Below are positions 25,494 through 35,283 of a DNA stretch of 64,000 nt, one piece after another (position 1 is the first letter of the stretch; each line of letters opens with the position of its first letter). Both the position numbers and the translations under genes were made by a program. This DNA is from Trinickia dinghuensis (GTDB lineage Bacteria; Pseudomonadota; Gammaproteobacteria; Burkholderiales; Burkholderiaceae): NCBI RefSeq assembly GCF_003367175.1, contig NZ_QRGA01000007.1:171060-235059 (forward strand). Reading direction: 5' to 3'. The notes under the pieces are model-generated. The model saw only the letters and a list, made by a program, of their open reading frames with translations, did not search any database and was not told the DNA's origin.

Positions 25494-27344
25494 TTAGAGA
25501 AGCTCGATGGCGCCGGGCATCGGTTGCCCTTGGAATAGTTCGGCTCCGTTCTGGGCCGATATCAGCTGCAGCTGGATGAAGCTGTTAGCCGGTGCGTAAT
25601 GCACGAAGACGGTCTCCAGCACTCGCGCGAATACGCTTACCGCACAGTCGGCAAGCCGCGTCTCGTCGACAGCCATTCGCACTCGAATCCCGCGCACCAA
25701 TGCCGGTTGCGGCTCCATGATGACCCAATCGATGGCCGCTTCGCGTGCGAGATGCACCAGGCTTTCGATATGCCGGGACGCGTTCGCATTCGTCGAGTGC
25801 GAAGGCAGATGAGCTGTCAGCAGGCGCTTGAAAGCCGGCAAACCCGCTTGGCACAGGTTCAGCGCACCTGCGGAAAGCATGGCCACGAGGTCCCAAAGGT
25901 GGTCATGGTCCTTCGATCGCTCGGCGCTTTGCGTCGCCGGGCGCAGCATCGATACGCGCCCGGTCAATGGTTCGTTCGCGTGGACGAAATCGCCCTGCGG
26001 ATCACCGGCTTGCAAGGTCGCGGGTAGATTGCCGCTCGTACAGGTGAGGTCGATATCGATCTGTTCGCCCGCTACGTTCGTCATCTCGCCGTCCCAATCG
26101 ACGAGCGACAGCAGCATATCTTGGCCCGGCACGAACTCGGCAAGCCGGCCGTCGCACTCGGCTTGCCAGAAGATTTCTGAATCCAGCTGCGACATGTGAC
26201 GGAGGGATTGATACGGCTCGATTTGCTTACTCACTGTCCCTTGGGGCGTTTCCTCGGTCAAGCGAACTGTGTCGACCCGGTAAACCGACGTATCCGAGAC
26301 TTTCGTCGTGCTCGGGACGATCGGATAAATGGGGAACGCCATGCGTTCCAGCGAGAGCGGCTCCGAGGACGCGGAAAACAAATTGATGACGGGCGTGCAG
26401 AACTGCTTGAAGTTCGATGTCGAAACACCTCGCAGGAGTTGCGCCGGCGTGGAGTCGCGGTGCAGACCCTTGATCGGTAGATGCACGGTCACGTTCGTGC
26501 ACGGAGCAGCGATCCGCAGTAGCTCGGTTAAGTCGATATCGATGAAATCGAACTTCTCTGGAAACGAGAAGTATTCGAGGAGGAATCGAAACTGCGACTG
26601 GCCTTTGTCGTGACGTTGGATTGAGGATTCGCTGTCGTCGAAGCCGGCGATGGTGAGGGGTACCGCGTCCAGGGAGATCCACGTCTCGCTGTTGTCGACT
26701 TCGAGAAATGCTGTCGACGTGCGCAGCAGCAAAGTATCCATCGTTGCCGCAACGGTGCGGCGGTCGCCGTCCACGAATAAACGCATGCGCTTCGGCATGC
26801 CCTTGCGGGGTAACGTCCTTTCCGGAAGTGATGAGAGTGTGATCGAAAAGATGCCGCTCGTTTCCTCATGCAGACGGACTTTAGGTGGGGCGGATGTGGT
26901 CGGGGCATAACGTGCGGCTGTTATCCGCAACGGAGCGACGACGACATCGTAGAGCGTGCGAAATGGGTACCCGCCCTTGCGCGTCTTGAGTTCGGCACCC
27001 CGTGCGACGGTGAACGGCTCCGTCAGCTTTTCGATCACGGCGTCGCCATCGAAATGCGCAATGGAACAGGAGGGAAACGGTCGTAGATATTCGGGATAGA
27101 GAATCTCTAGTAGCGAGGTCGGTAGTTCTGGGTAGTTGTCGTTGATGCGTACGCTCGCCCTCGCATTGAGCAGCGCGATGGACTGGATGATTCGCTCGAC
27201 GTGCGGGTCGTCCGAGTGTTCGCCGGAGATGGACAGCCGCGCCGCTGCTTCCGGATGGCGTTTAGCGAATTCGCCGAGCGAGCGACGCAAGATGGCGAGT
27301 TCGCGTTCGTACTCGCGCAGTAGGTCATCGTCCGCAGCGGTCAT
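25494..27344 (-). CDS. tssF: Type VI secretion baseplate protein TssF (stand-alone copy)
   Basis: The 616-aa protein has the full length of the family and its typical N-terminus (LLREYERELAILR, then GEFAKRHPEAAARL), and later YPEYLRPFPSCSIAHF. TssF forms the baseplate wedge with TssG, TssE and TssK. Here it is the last gene of a VgrG-effector set. The start overlaps the PAAR gene by ATGA, and TssG, which normally follows, is absent: the next gene is rsmI on the other strand. It could be an extra, effector-specific baseplate subunit. Confidence 0.9.
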   Translation of the reverse strand: MTAADDDLLREYERELAILRRSLGEFAKRHPEAAARLSISGEHSDDPHVERIIQSIALLNARASVRINDNYPELPTSLLEILYPEYLRPFPSCSIAHFDGDAVIEKLTEPFTVARGAELKTRKGGYPFRTLYDVVVAPLRITAARYAPTTSAPPKVRLHEETSGIFSITLSSLPERTLPRKGMPKRMRLFVDGDRRTVAATMDTLLLRTSTAFLEVDNSETWISLDAVPLTIAGFDDSESSIQRHDKGQSQFRFLLEYFSFPEKFDFIDIDLTELLRIAAPCTNVTVHLPIKGLHRDSTPAQLLRGVSTSNFKQFCTPVINLFSASSEPLSLERMAFPIYPIVPSTTKVSDTSVYRVDTVRLTEETPQGTVSKQIEPYQSLRHMSQLDSEIFWQAECDGRLAEFVPGQDMLLSLVDWDGEMTNVAGEQIDIDLTCTSGNLPATLQAGDPQGDFVHANEPLTGRVSMLRPATQSAERSKDHDHLWDLVAMLSAGALNLCQAGLPAFKRLLTAHLPSHSTNANASRHIESLVHLAREAAIDWVIMEPQPALVRGIRVRMAVDETRLADCAVSVFARVLETVFVHYAPANSFIQLQLISAQNGAELFQGQPMPGAIELL

Positions 27345-27604
27345 ACTCGCCCTGATGTGGACACGCTCGAAATCAACGTCGCGCCGCAGGAGGTTTTGTG
27401 GCCGTCGAACGCTGCGGGTTTGCCGTCGACGATGAAGTTCGGGTCGCCTTCAGCGATGACGCAGTTTTGATGTCCCTGCATGGGACAGATGCATGGGTCG
27501 CCCTGGCGGGCGACGTTGCGGTTCATGACTTTGCTCATCGCACTGCCTGCTACGACTTTGCCGCCGTGAGTCGTCGCATCGCCTACTCGAATGATGCCTC
27601 TCAT
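27341..27604 (-). CDS. PAAR-domain spike-tip protein
   Basis: The 87-aa protein is a single PAAR domain with the repeated GD/G-x-H pattern (RVGDATTHGG, RQGDPCICPMQGHQN, AFDGHKTSCG) and conserved Cys and His residues for the tip metal. It sharpens the VgrG trimer and can carry effectors. It lies between the adaptor and the TssF gene and overlaps the latter by 4 bases. Confidence 0.92.
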   Translation of the reverse strand: MRGIIRVGDATTHGGKVVAGSAMSKVMNRNVARQGDPCICPMQGHQNCVIAEGDPNFIVDGKPAAFDGHKTSCGATLISSVSTSGRV

Positions 27605-27619
27605 TGCGTCACTCCTTCG

Positions 27620-29104
27620 TTACCAAGACCAGCCTTGCTGACGACCATAGTCCGTGTCATAGCGACGGCCCCACCACGGCAGATAGGCGTTGTTTTCACC
27701 TCTCGCTCTAAACCAGTCCGTATCCGGATCGATCGGCACGACCTTCTCCGGCGGCGTCACTACGACAGCGACCGGGTGCTCAGCGTCGCTCGTTCCAGCC
27801 ACCAGCACCTTTTCTCCGAGATGATTCGCTCGGCCAATCGCGAGCACGACGTCGGTTAGTGCAGTGCCTGCGCCCATCTCGCCCAGCAGACTCGGCGTAT
27901 TGAAGGTTTGCTTCTGGTAGTCGAACTCCGGTAGGGTCTCGGTCAATGTGCGGCCGAGTGTCCCCATCCGCAAAGACGCAGCGTCGCTACCCTTGCCTGC
28001 GTCGTGGATCACAAAATGAATGTCGGTCGGCGACACGTTCGCGTTGTGCGCTGCCGCCGCGATCGTTGACTTCCACGCTTCGACTGCTCGCGTCGTTCCA
28101 ACTTTCGTTTCGAATTCTTGGGCGTTGCCAGTTGCGGCCTTGCCGATCCATGCGAGCGGGGCTCGCTCCGTCTTAAAGCTCGGGCCGACAAGGAACAGGA
28201 GAACCATGTTCTCGTTGATCTGGGCGTCCTTCGGCGGAAAGCTCGGGGCGTCCCAGTTCATTACCCAAACGCTCTTGTCCGGGTTCGCCTGCAGATAGTC
28301 GAGCGCTGCGTTGAGAGATTTGAAGCCTGCGTTTGCTCCACCGGGGGTCACGGCTACCTCCGGCGGCGTATTGCGGCTCCATAGCCGAGGGAATGATCGG
28401 TTTCCAATGTAGAACGATGCGATGATCTCCTGCTTGAGATAAGTTTGCGCTTCAACCGGATCCAGTCGCTCGGGAATCGCAAACTCCACGTGGATTCCGG
28501 CCAGCTCTCGCCAATCGTTCTTGTTATCGGACTTGACCGTGTAGAAGTACTTCGGATTCATCACGTAACGGTCGGCGAACAGCCCTGTCAGCTCATCCAC
28601 ATACTTGTGGTAGAAGCCTTTGAAGGTCTCGGTGCCTTGATTGCCATAGGCAATTCCAGCCACAGCCTGGATCGTGGTGAACGACTTAGGATCTGTTCGC
28701 ACCATGTCATCGTTTTTGTTGGGTTTGACCAACCCCATCGTCCACAGCGTCTGCCATTCAGTTGGGTAGTCACGCCGCTGTACGGGGTTCAACCACTCAA
28801 GACCGACAACCTGCGCCATAAATGCCTTGTTCGACTCCCCCGCAGCAACAAGCGCGTCGGTCGTCGCCTGATGCGTTGCGGCTTGTGCAGGCGTCTGCGT
28901 CGCGACTGTTGCAATCAAAAATGTCAAAAAGGCCAGCAATCCAGGCAAAAGAACTAATCGCTTCATCCAGCCTCCCAAATCCCAATTGTCGATGGGCGTG
29001 TCACCGCCCCAGGTACTAAAAACGAACGTTAAGAATGCAGTTATCGCCATGGCGAGAGCGGCGGCAGCGGTTCTGCGCGGCCGCGTCGAAATCAGAGTCC
29101 TCAT
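27620..29104 (-). CDS. Tla3-like (DUF2875) type VI lipase adaptor
   Basis: The 494-aa protein has two hydrophobic segments near the N-terminus (about 15-30 and 48-70), then a large soluble domain resembling DUF2875. In Pseudomonas aeruginosa the DUF2875 protein Tla3 loads the lipase Tle3 on its VgrG. The start overlaps the lipase stop (ATGA), as expected for a dedicated partner. Because no separate immunity gene is seen, an added protective role is conceivable, but that is inference. Confidence 0.75.
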   Translation of the reverse strand: MRTLISTRPRRTAAAALAMAITAFLTFVFSTWGGDTPIDNWDLGGWMKRLVLLPGLLAFLTFLIATVATQTPAQAATHQATTDALVAAGESNKAFMAQVVGLEWLNPVQRRDYPTEWQTLWTMGLVKPNKNDDMVRTDPKSFTTIQAVAGIAYGNQGTETFKGFYHKYVDELTGLFADRYVMNPKYFYTVKSDNKNDWRELAGIHVEFAIPERLDPVEAQTYLKQEIIASFYIGNRSFPRLWSRNTPPEVAVTPGGANAGFKSLNAALDYLQANPDKSVWVMNWDAPSFPPKDAQINENMVLLFLVGPSFKTERAPLAWIGKAATGNAQEFETKVGTTRAVEAWKSTIAAAAHNANVSPTDIHFVIHDAGKGSDAASLRMGTLGRTLTETLPEFDYQKQTFNTPSLLGEMGAGTALTDVVLAIGRANHLGEKVLVAGTSDAEHPVAVVVTPPEKVVPIDPDTDWFRARGENNAYLPWWGRRYDTDYGRQQGWSW

Positions 29105-31437
29105 ACAACGGCTCCAAGCTTCAGGTAGAGCTGCCCCTCGCGCTCGTCAACGATCCTTTCGGGTCGACGAGCCTCGCTGTCGTTTCTCACCCACTCATGT
29201 AACCAATCACCGCCAAGAGTTCCCTTCTGGAAGTAATTCCAGTACTTCTTGTTCGGGTTATCGTCAGTCATTCCTTTCCCAAACCGCCAATCCGCCTCGA
29301 TTCGCAACTCGGCCAATTGCTTGGGCGTCAGGTAGCACAATCCAATCGCCACGTCGTAAGCAAGCGCCTTCTCTGCATGCATAGGATTGGTCATGATGGT
29401 CGAGTGGTTCGTGGGGTTGTTCGTCTTACCGTCGTCCAAGATTTCCTTGATCTGACTGTTACGCCACTCCGTGTACCCTTTCGGCGCTTCGCTCTTACCG
29501 TCCTCACCGATCACGTTGCCGTTGCTGTCGACCCATGCCGACTCGTTGGCTCTTCGCGCACGCATACGCAGGATCGCGCGATCCTCATACCGCTGGGCCG
29601 CTTCGCTATCGGTCGTCCCGGCCGCCTTCTGATCGGCTTGCTTGATCTCGTAGTTGTCGTACGGATCGCCGTCACGCTTGTCCGCCTTGTCTTCTGCTCG
29701 TGCGGCGGCAGGCGGGTCGTTCCCTTCGTTGAAATTGCTGTGAGCCTTATCGCCGTCGCTGACGCTTACGGGACAGCCATAACGCAACGCCTCCGGCACA
29801 AAGGGCTCATCGAGCTGCGGCGCATCGGCCTTCACGGTCCAGCCTTTAGGCGGATCTGCGTTGACCGGAAACAGGTTGAACGGTGAAGTCGCCAACCTCA
29901 CGATCCCGAGCACGGGTGCCAACGCTGTTGTGGCAAGCTGAGCGACAACGTTTTCGTTGCCACTCAGCGCGCGAATGAAGCCATACTTCGCGGGCGGCGA
30001 ACGCGGGTACCAAAATCCCGGCGTCTTTCCCTTGCCGTAGCGCCAGTCGTCTTCCCAGTAGCGATAGTCGGCGAACTCGCCGACGGGGAATCCCGTCGCG
30101 AACACGCGTTGGGTCAATACCCCCTGCGCATCGAGGTCCGCGAGTTCACTCTGCGTCCTTTGAGCCTCCGGGCTTAGCCATGCATATTTCTCGTCAACGA
30201 CATGCCCTAGCCCCCGCCAGCCAATGCCCTGAACCGTCGCTGCGGAGATGACCTGATCGTGCGGGCAGCAATACATCGTGACTCGGCCGTACGTATGGCC
30301 GTCGAGTCCATGGTTGGTGCGATCATCTGCGGCGCGATAGGGTTTGCCGCCCATCGCCGAGGATCGTGTGCTTGCCATTTCCGCATCGACCTCGTCCTCC
30401 GGCATTTCGAGTGCCGCACGCTCTCGGACGATGTTGAGAAAGTTGCGCAACGTTTCGGTACGCGCCTTATAGGTTTCCCGACCGCACTGCTTCTCGCGGT
30501 TGCACGTTTCACGCTGCGACCAGTTCTCGAGTCCGGTGTCCGTATTCGCCACGCTGTAGGGAGAATTCGCCAGAACGTAGGCATCGGCAACGCAGCGTCC
30601 ACTGTTGCCCCATGGGTCCGAGACCGGTGGCAATGCATCGCCGAAGAATGCAGCAGCGAGGCCCACGATGTTGCCCTGGCTATGGCAAACGATCGTGATC
30701 GGCACGTTTGCCTGCTTCATCCTGATCGATTGAACCAGCTTGGCGAGCCGCAACGCAGCGAGTACGCCATAGCTCCGCGGCGGCGTACGGTACAAGGGGC
30801 GTTGTGTCGGATTCAACGCCTGCACCGAAATGAAGCCGAAGATGCGGTCGTCGACGCCTTCGTGCCATAGATCGGGCAAGCTCGAGCAGCCATTGGCAAA
30901 CGGCCCGCCGCCCCAGTAGTTCTGCTCGTTCAAGAAGATCTTGTCGCCGTACTCCTTCAACTCGTCGCCGTTGGCCTTGTAACCCCAGCGGAAATGAATG
31001 ACGGGAGAAAACGACGGATCGGGTTTGATGTACGTGCCGGCCCACAACTGTGCGTTAAGAAACCCCTCCGGCGTCAAACTGCCCGTGTACAGCGCAGGCG
31101 TAAGCTGCCCTCCGACAACGCCCTTGTATGTCATCTGATCATCAAGCCGACCAAGCCGTCTGTTGAGCCCCTTGCACAACCCCTGCTCCGCGGCTTCGAA
31201 CCACTCCCCTTCGGAGTTCACCCCGTGCACGAAGATAACGATGCCCGGCAGCGGCTGCTGCTTGATACATATCAGTTCGCTCTGAGCGTCGAATAGTGTG
31301 ACGCCCCGGCCTTCGCCGATGACGATGCGCGGCGGCAACCCCTGGTCGCTCACAGTGGAAATTACGTCGGCATCGGAATCAGCCGGCTCCACCTGATCAG
31401 CATCGAATGCCGTTGGATTCGGAGTCGAGTCACTCAT
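29101..31437 (-). CDS. Type VI lipase effector, Tle3-like with DUF3274
   Basis: The 778-aa protein has an alpha/beta-hydrolase core. FVHGVNSEGEWF near residue 70 forms the oxyanion loop, and VCHSQGN near residue 250 carries the Ser nucleophile elbow (Cys in place of the first Gly of G-x-S-x-G). The long C-terminal part resembles DUF3274 seen in Tle3 effectors. No signal peptide is present, as expected for T6SS cargo. It would hydrolyse phospholipids in the target cell. It sits between vgrG and the tla3-like gene. Confidence 0.8.
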   Translation of the reverse strand: MSDSTPNPTAFDADQVEPADSDADVISTVSDQGLPPRIVIGEGRGVTLFDAQSELICIKQQPLPGIVIFVHGVNSEGEWFEAAEQGLCKGLNRRLGRLDDQMTYKGVVGGQLTPALYTGSLTPEGFLNAQLWAGTYIKPDPSFSPVIHFRWGYKANGDELKEYGDKIFLNEQNYWGGGPFANGCSSLPDLWHEGVDDRIFGFISVQALNPTQRPLYRTPPRSYGVLAALRLAKLVQSIRMKQANVPITIVCHSQGNIVGLAAAFFGDALPPVSDPWGNSGRCVADAYVLANSPYSVANTDTGLENWSQRETCNREKQCGRETYKARTETLRNFLNIVRERAALEMPEDEVDAEMASTRSSAMGGKPYRAADDRTNHGLDGHTYGRVTMYCCPHDQVISAATVQGIGWRGLGHVVDEKYAWLSPEAQRTQSELADLDAQGVLTQRVFATGFPVGEFADYRYWEDDWRYGKGKTPGFWYPRSPPAKYGFIRALSGNENVVAQLATTALAPVLGIVRLATSPFNLFPVNADPPKGWTVKADAPQLDEPFVPEALRYGCPVSVSDGDKAHSNFNEGNDPPAAARAEDKADKRDGDPYDNYEIKQADQKAAGTTDSEAAQRYEDRAILRMRARRANESAWVDSNGNVIGEDGKSEAPKGYTEWRNSQIKEILDDGKTNNPTNHSTIMTNPMHAEKALAYDVAIGLCYLTPKQLAELRIEADWRFGKGMTDDNPNKKYWNYFQKGTLGGDWLHEWVRNDSEARRPERIVDEREGQLYLKLGAVV

Positions 31438-31461
31438 GCTCGAATAGCTCCCTCGGAAGAT

Positions 31462-34236
31462 TTAGATTTTTTTCTTGAAGAACTGCACGACCAGCCGCTC
31501 GAATTGATCGCTGTTGACCAGCGGAAGCCTGCCGGCGCCGTCGGTCTTTTGATTGAGGAGGTCTCCCGCAGCTGTTTTGATTTCGGCGTCGAAGCCTGCC
31601 GCAGCTTGTCCGTCCGTTGCTCGCACGAGCTTCGGCACGCGCCCGAGCGGCGCGTGATCAAACTTCGGCATATCGACGCGCATACTCGCGGCCCCACCCC
31701 ACGTATGGCTGGCCGCTTTGACGGTGAAGCTTCCAGGACACCCGAGTTCGATATCCCCACCGCGCAACTTCAAATACGCCCCACCGGACGTAACAAGAAC
31801 GACTTCCTCACTCGCCGCCCCCGCGAGCTTCCCGCCTGCCGCGATCATCTGAATGTTCTTCGCCGAATCGATCTGCGTATCGTCGGCTTGGCTTTGCAGC
31901 GTCAGCTTGCCGTGATTCGCGATCGCCGAAACGCCATCCCTATGCGCAAACATGGCCACGCCATGCCCCGCCTGCAGATTGATCCGCTGCCCGCTCGCGA
32001 CCTGAACCGATTGCTGTGCGATTTGATCGATGTTCTCGCCTGCGTACGTCACATGCGTCTTCGGCGTTACATGCACCGCCCCGGCCTCCGCGCCGAATGC
32101 CATGACACCCTTCGCGTTGCCGGCCCCCGATGCCTGCCAATTCTCGAGCGCGTCGGCAACCGCCTTCTGTCCTGCCGCATCGGGCACTGACCCGCGATGC
32201 TTCCCCGCATAGTCTCCAAGCGACTTAAACAACGCCAAGCACTCAGTCAGCAATTGACTCAGCTCGTCGCGATCGAGTTGGTGCCCTTGCGCTTTATTCC
32301 GCGCATAGGTCGTCAACAGAATGCCTTTCGCCGCACGCAGCGCCGCAGCCGCATCCGTCCGCAACTCGGCGCCTTCGCCCCGATCGTCCCCGATACCGTT
32401 AGTCCTCGGATGCGTCAGATACCCAAGGTTGATCTCACTCGCGCGATGCTCACTGGCCAACTGAACGCTGATCTGCGACGGCGTATCGTCGAACCGCAGT
32501 TGGTTGTACCGCCGCCCCTTCACCTCTCGTGTCTTGGTCCCCGACACATACCGATTACCCGGCAGCGAGCCCGTATTGCTAAACGTCGCCGGCATATTCG
32601 GGCCGTTGTGGAACACTCCAGCCACATACATCTTGTCGGGATCGCCCCCAAGAAAATCCAACAGCACTTCCATCCCCTTACGCGGCAGCCAGTTCTCCCC
32701 GAAGTTGTCCCCTGCCAGTCCTGTCGCAACCCTCACCCATGCGCTGTCGCACGACGTCCCACTCGTGCCCATGCCATGCGCATGTTCGTGATCCGCTGGA
32801 TCGAGCCCTTGCAGTTGGACGTTGATCCGTCCGTACTGATCGCAAAAGACCTCTTCCCCCTCAGGCGTAACGACGACGCCAACGATCGGATAAACCCGAG
32901 GACGATCGACATGCGGATCGAATGCCGGCGTTAGCGGCGTCCCGCGAGGCACACCGCTGAATGTGTTCTCGTACCGGCTCTGACTCGAATCGCCGTAGAC
33001 GGTCGGCCTGGCCGGCGTATCCACTGAAACAGACGGCGAATCGAACGACCATCGGCTTGCCGTGAACAGCGCCTGCGCGCGCTCGTTCAGATCTTTCGGC
33101 AAGTTGTTTTCCGCCCGATGATGCAGGCTCGTGATCGCGATGCGCCGATTGTTCTTCGACGAACCATCGAACTCGCCATACCCTGTCACCTCGACCCATT
33201 CACCGATGGCGAGATCGCGAATCCCGCTAGCCCCGTCGACGCGTACCGCACGCGCGCCATGCGACAGCACTCGGGCCAAACCCAGCCTGTCGTAGTCGCC
33301 CCATGAATCAGCGATATGCGGCGCATCGATCCGCGAGTCCATCAGTAACCGAGCGAGATCGTTACCAGCCTTGCCTTGATCGACGCGTGTCGGCCCTTGG
33401 ACTCGGTCCATCCGTCCAGGCTTATAGTCCCAACTGAAACGCCGTATCGCTCCCGGCACGAGTTGCCGGGCAGCACACAACAACGTCACGGCATCCCGCT
33501 TGCCGATCGTGGCCTCGAACCGGTAGGCGACAGAGCCGATCGCCGATTGCTTCAGCTTGATTGCGTTGTCGTACAGCACCAGCGTGTGTGCCGTATCGCC
33601 GGAAACACCGGCGTCCTTATTGCCGGGCTTCCCCGCGCGAACGAACCAGCCGATACCTTCCCGCCGACACAACCTTCGAATGAATGCAGCGTCGGATTCA
33701 TCGAACTGGATCGTCTGTTCTCTCTCCGGAAGCTTGGCCCGGTCAACGTTGGAAGCATCGAGGTAGAACGCCCCGGCAAGCACTGCGCTCTTGCTTCGCC
33801 ACTCGCCGACGAGCGTCTGAATGACGTCCAACGCGCTCTGTCGGCGAAAGATCCGCGTGTTGACTCGGCGCTCCAATATCGACAGCGCATCTCGTACGTA
33901 TAGCTGATAGACGGCGAGCGCCCCATCCGACTCCCCCTCTCGTGCGTCGACGATGATTCCGCATATCGGATGCAGCCCACCTAAATCAGTGACGAACTGA
34001 ACCTGCACCGGCAAACCGATAAACGTGTTGAGCGGAATACGCGAGCTCGTCGAAACGCATGAAACACAGCCATCGATGCCGCCGAAAAGACTCTCCCGGA
34101 TCTCGATACGCTGCGGCAACAAGAGGTCCTCAAGTTCGCTCTCGCTCTCGCGATCGCCCCATTTGAGGCGGATGGCGCGATTCTTTTGTGACGGGAGCGG
34201 CCCGAACGACGCACGGGACGAGGCTGAATAGCTCAT
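31462..34236 (-). CDS. vgrG: Type VI secretion spike protein VgrG
   Basis: The 924-aa protein has the gp27-like N-terminus, the RRLCRREGIGWFVR segment near residue 200, and the gp5-like repeat core (GLDPADHEHAHGMG, SAWVRVATGLAGDNFGENW). A DUF2345 region follows (residues about 600-830), then a short C-terminal transthyretin-like tail. The Met at 34236 is preferred; a 15-residue extension is possible. It is the first gene of the VgrG-Tle3-Tla3-PAAR-TssF set. Confidence 0.93.
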   Translation of the reverse strand: MSYSASSRASFGPLPSQKNRAIRLKWGDRESESELEDLLLPQRIEIRESLFGGIDGCVSCVSTSSRIPLNTFIGLPVQVQFVTDLGGLHPICGIIVDAREGESDGALAVYQLYVRDALSILERRVNTRIFRRQSALDVIQTLVGEWRSKSAVLAGAFYLDASNVDRAKLPEREQTIQFDESDAAFIRRLCRREGIGWFVRAGKPGNKDAGVSGDTAHTLVLYDNAIKLKQSAIGSVAYRFEATIGKRDAVTLLCAARQLVPGAIRRFSWDYKPGRMDRVQGPTRVDQGKAGNDLARLLMDSRIDAPHIADSWGDYDRLGLARVLSHGARAVRVDGASGIRDLAIGEWVEVTGYGEFDGSSKNNRRIAITSLHHRAENNLPKDLNERAQALFTASRWSFDSPSVSVDTPARPTVYGDSSQSRYENTFSGVPRGTPLTPAFDPHVDRPRVYPIVGVVVTPEGEEVFCDQYGRINVQLQGLDPADHEHAHGMGTSGTSCDSAWVRVATGLAGDNFGENWLPRKGMEVLLDFLGGDPDKMYVAGVFHNGPNMPATFSNTGSLPGNRYVSGTKTREVKGRRYNQLRFDDTPSQISVQLASEHRASEINLGYLTHPRTNGIGDDRGEGAELRTDAAAALRAAKGILLTTYARNKAQGHQLDRDELSQLLTECLALFKSLGDYAGKHRGSVPDAAGQKAVADALENWQASGAGNAKGVMAFGAEAGAVHVTPKTHVTYAGENIDQIAQQSVQVASGQRINLQAGHGVAMFAHRDGVSAIANHGKLTLQSQADDTQIDSAKNIQMIAAGGKLAGAASEEVVLVTSGGAYLKLRGGDIELGCPGSFTVKAASHTWGGAASMRVDMPKFDHAPLGRVPKLVRATDGQAAAGFDAEIKTAAGDLLNQKTDGAGRLPLVNSDQFERLVVQFFKKKI

Positions 34237-34577
34237 GACGTGTTCTCTCGCTGATAGACCATAGATCCGCCCAACGCGCATTCCACTCGATGTGGATACG
34301 CGTTTTGACTACCGGATGCGGGCGTTCGAACCTTACGAATGGAAGGCCAAAAGTATCAGCGCGGCCCACGCGGGAGCAATGAAATGCGTCGCCTTGACCT
34401 GCATTTCGGAACAGTCTGATCGGTGACGATTTTATGAAGCATCTCCCCTATCTAGTTAGGACTCCTGATAAAGCTCACCTTAGATCAGCATCGAACGGCT
34501 ACCGCGACGTGGGAAGCCCAGCCGCACAAGCCCCCGACACCTACATTAATTAGTATTCCTGAATATCCTCACCTAAA
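34237..34577. other. Upstream region of vgrG; no gene seen
   Basis: The region is moderately AT-rich and must hold the vgrG promoter. No convincing open frame, tRNA or repeat is seen. The rest of the gap to 34704 contains the rlpA terminator. Confidence 0.4.
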
Positions 34578-34605
34578 CAAAAACAGCGCCCCAAGAGGCG
34601 CTGTT
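34578..34605 (-). terminator. Terminator downstream of rlpA
   Basis: On the minus strand AACAGCGCC / GGCGCTGTT (9-bp perfect stem, 6-base loop) is followed by TTTG, about 100 bases after the rlpA stop codon. Confidence 0.8.
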
Positions 34606-34704
34606 CATGTTCAATCGTAGGACCCGAGAAGCCAACCCTAAGCCATCGGCTTAGCGACTCCATCCATCGACGCAAGACCTAAGGCGTAAGACCTAAACCC
34701 AACG

Positions 34705-35283
34705 TCACTGGCTACTACCATTGCTAGCCAGCATTTCATCCCGCTCGACCTTCGCTTCCGCTTGCGTCAGCCCTTCGATCTGCACCCGAGCCGTGCCCGA
34801 GTGAGCCAACCCAAGCAGCTTCGCCGCCGCATACGACAGATCGATCACGCGCCCACGCACATAAGGACCGCGATCGTTGATCTTCACGACCACCACCTTG
34901 TGGTTCGTCATATTCGTCACACGAACGTACGAAGCCAGCGGCAGCGTCTTATGCGCGGCCGTCATCGCGTTCATGTTGTACCGCTCGCCGCTGGCCGTCT
35001 TACGCCCGGCGAAGTGACGGCCGTACCACGAGGCGCGGCCCACTTGCTTGAAATCGGCGATGTCCGGACCGTCGTCCAGCGGCTTGGCATCGGCCAGCGA
35101 CTTGCCGGCGGTTGCCGGCTGCGCCGACGGGCTACCGAATGCGACAGGCGCGTTCGCACCCTGTGCCACGGCGGGCACGGTGCCTGCGTTCCCAGTTTGG
35201 GTTGTCGTGGGCTGCATGGCGCAGCCCGTGAAGGCGCCGAAGAGACAAAGAATCCCCAGCGATCGACCAAATCGTTGATTCAT
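34705..35283 (-). CDS. rlpA: RlpA-like septal-ring lipoprotein with DPBB domain
   Basis: The 192-aa precursor has a lipoprotein signal with lipobox FTGC. A Pro/Ala-rich linker follows, then a double-psi beta-barrel domain with GRASWYGRHFAGRKTASGE, AAHKTLPL and KINDRGPYVRGRVIDLS; the last contains the catalytic-like Asp. RlpA cleaves or binds denuded peptidoglycan at the septum. There is no SPOR domain, so this is a short form. The start at 35283 is directly before the signal peptide. Confidence 0.9.
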   Translation of the reverse strand: MNQRFGRSLGILCLFGAFTGCAMQPTTTQTGNAGTVPAVAQGANAPVAFGSPSAQPATAGKSLADAKPLDDGPDIADFKQVGRASWYGRHFAGRKTASGERYNMNAMTAAHKTLPLASYVRVTNMTNHKVVVVKINDRGPYVRGRVIDLSYAAAKLLGLAHSGTARVQIEGLTQAEAKVERDEMLASNGSSQ

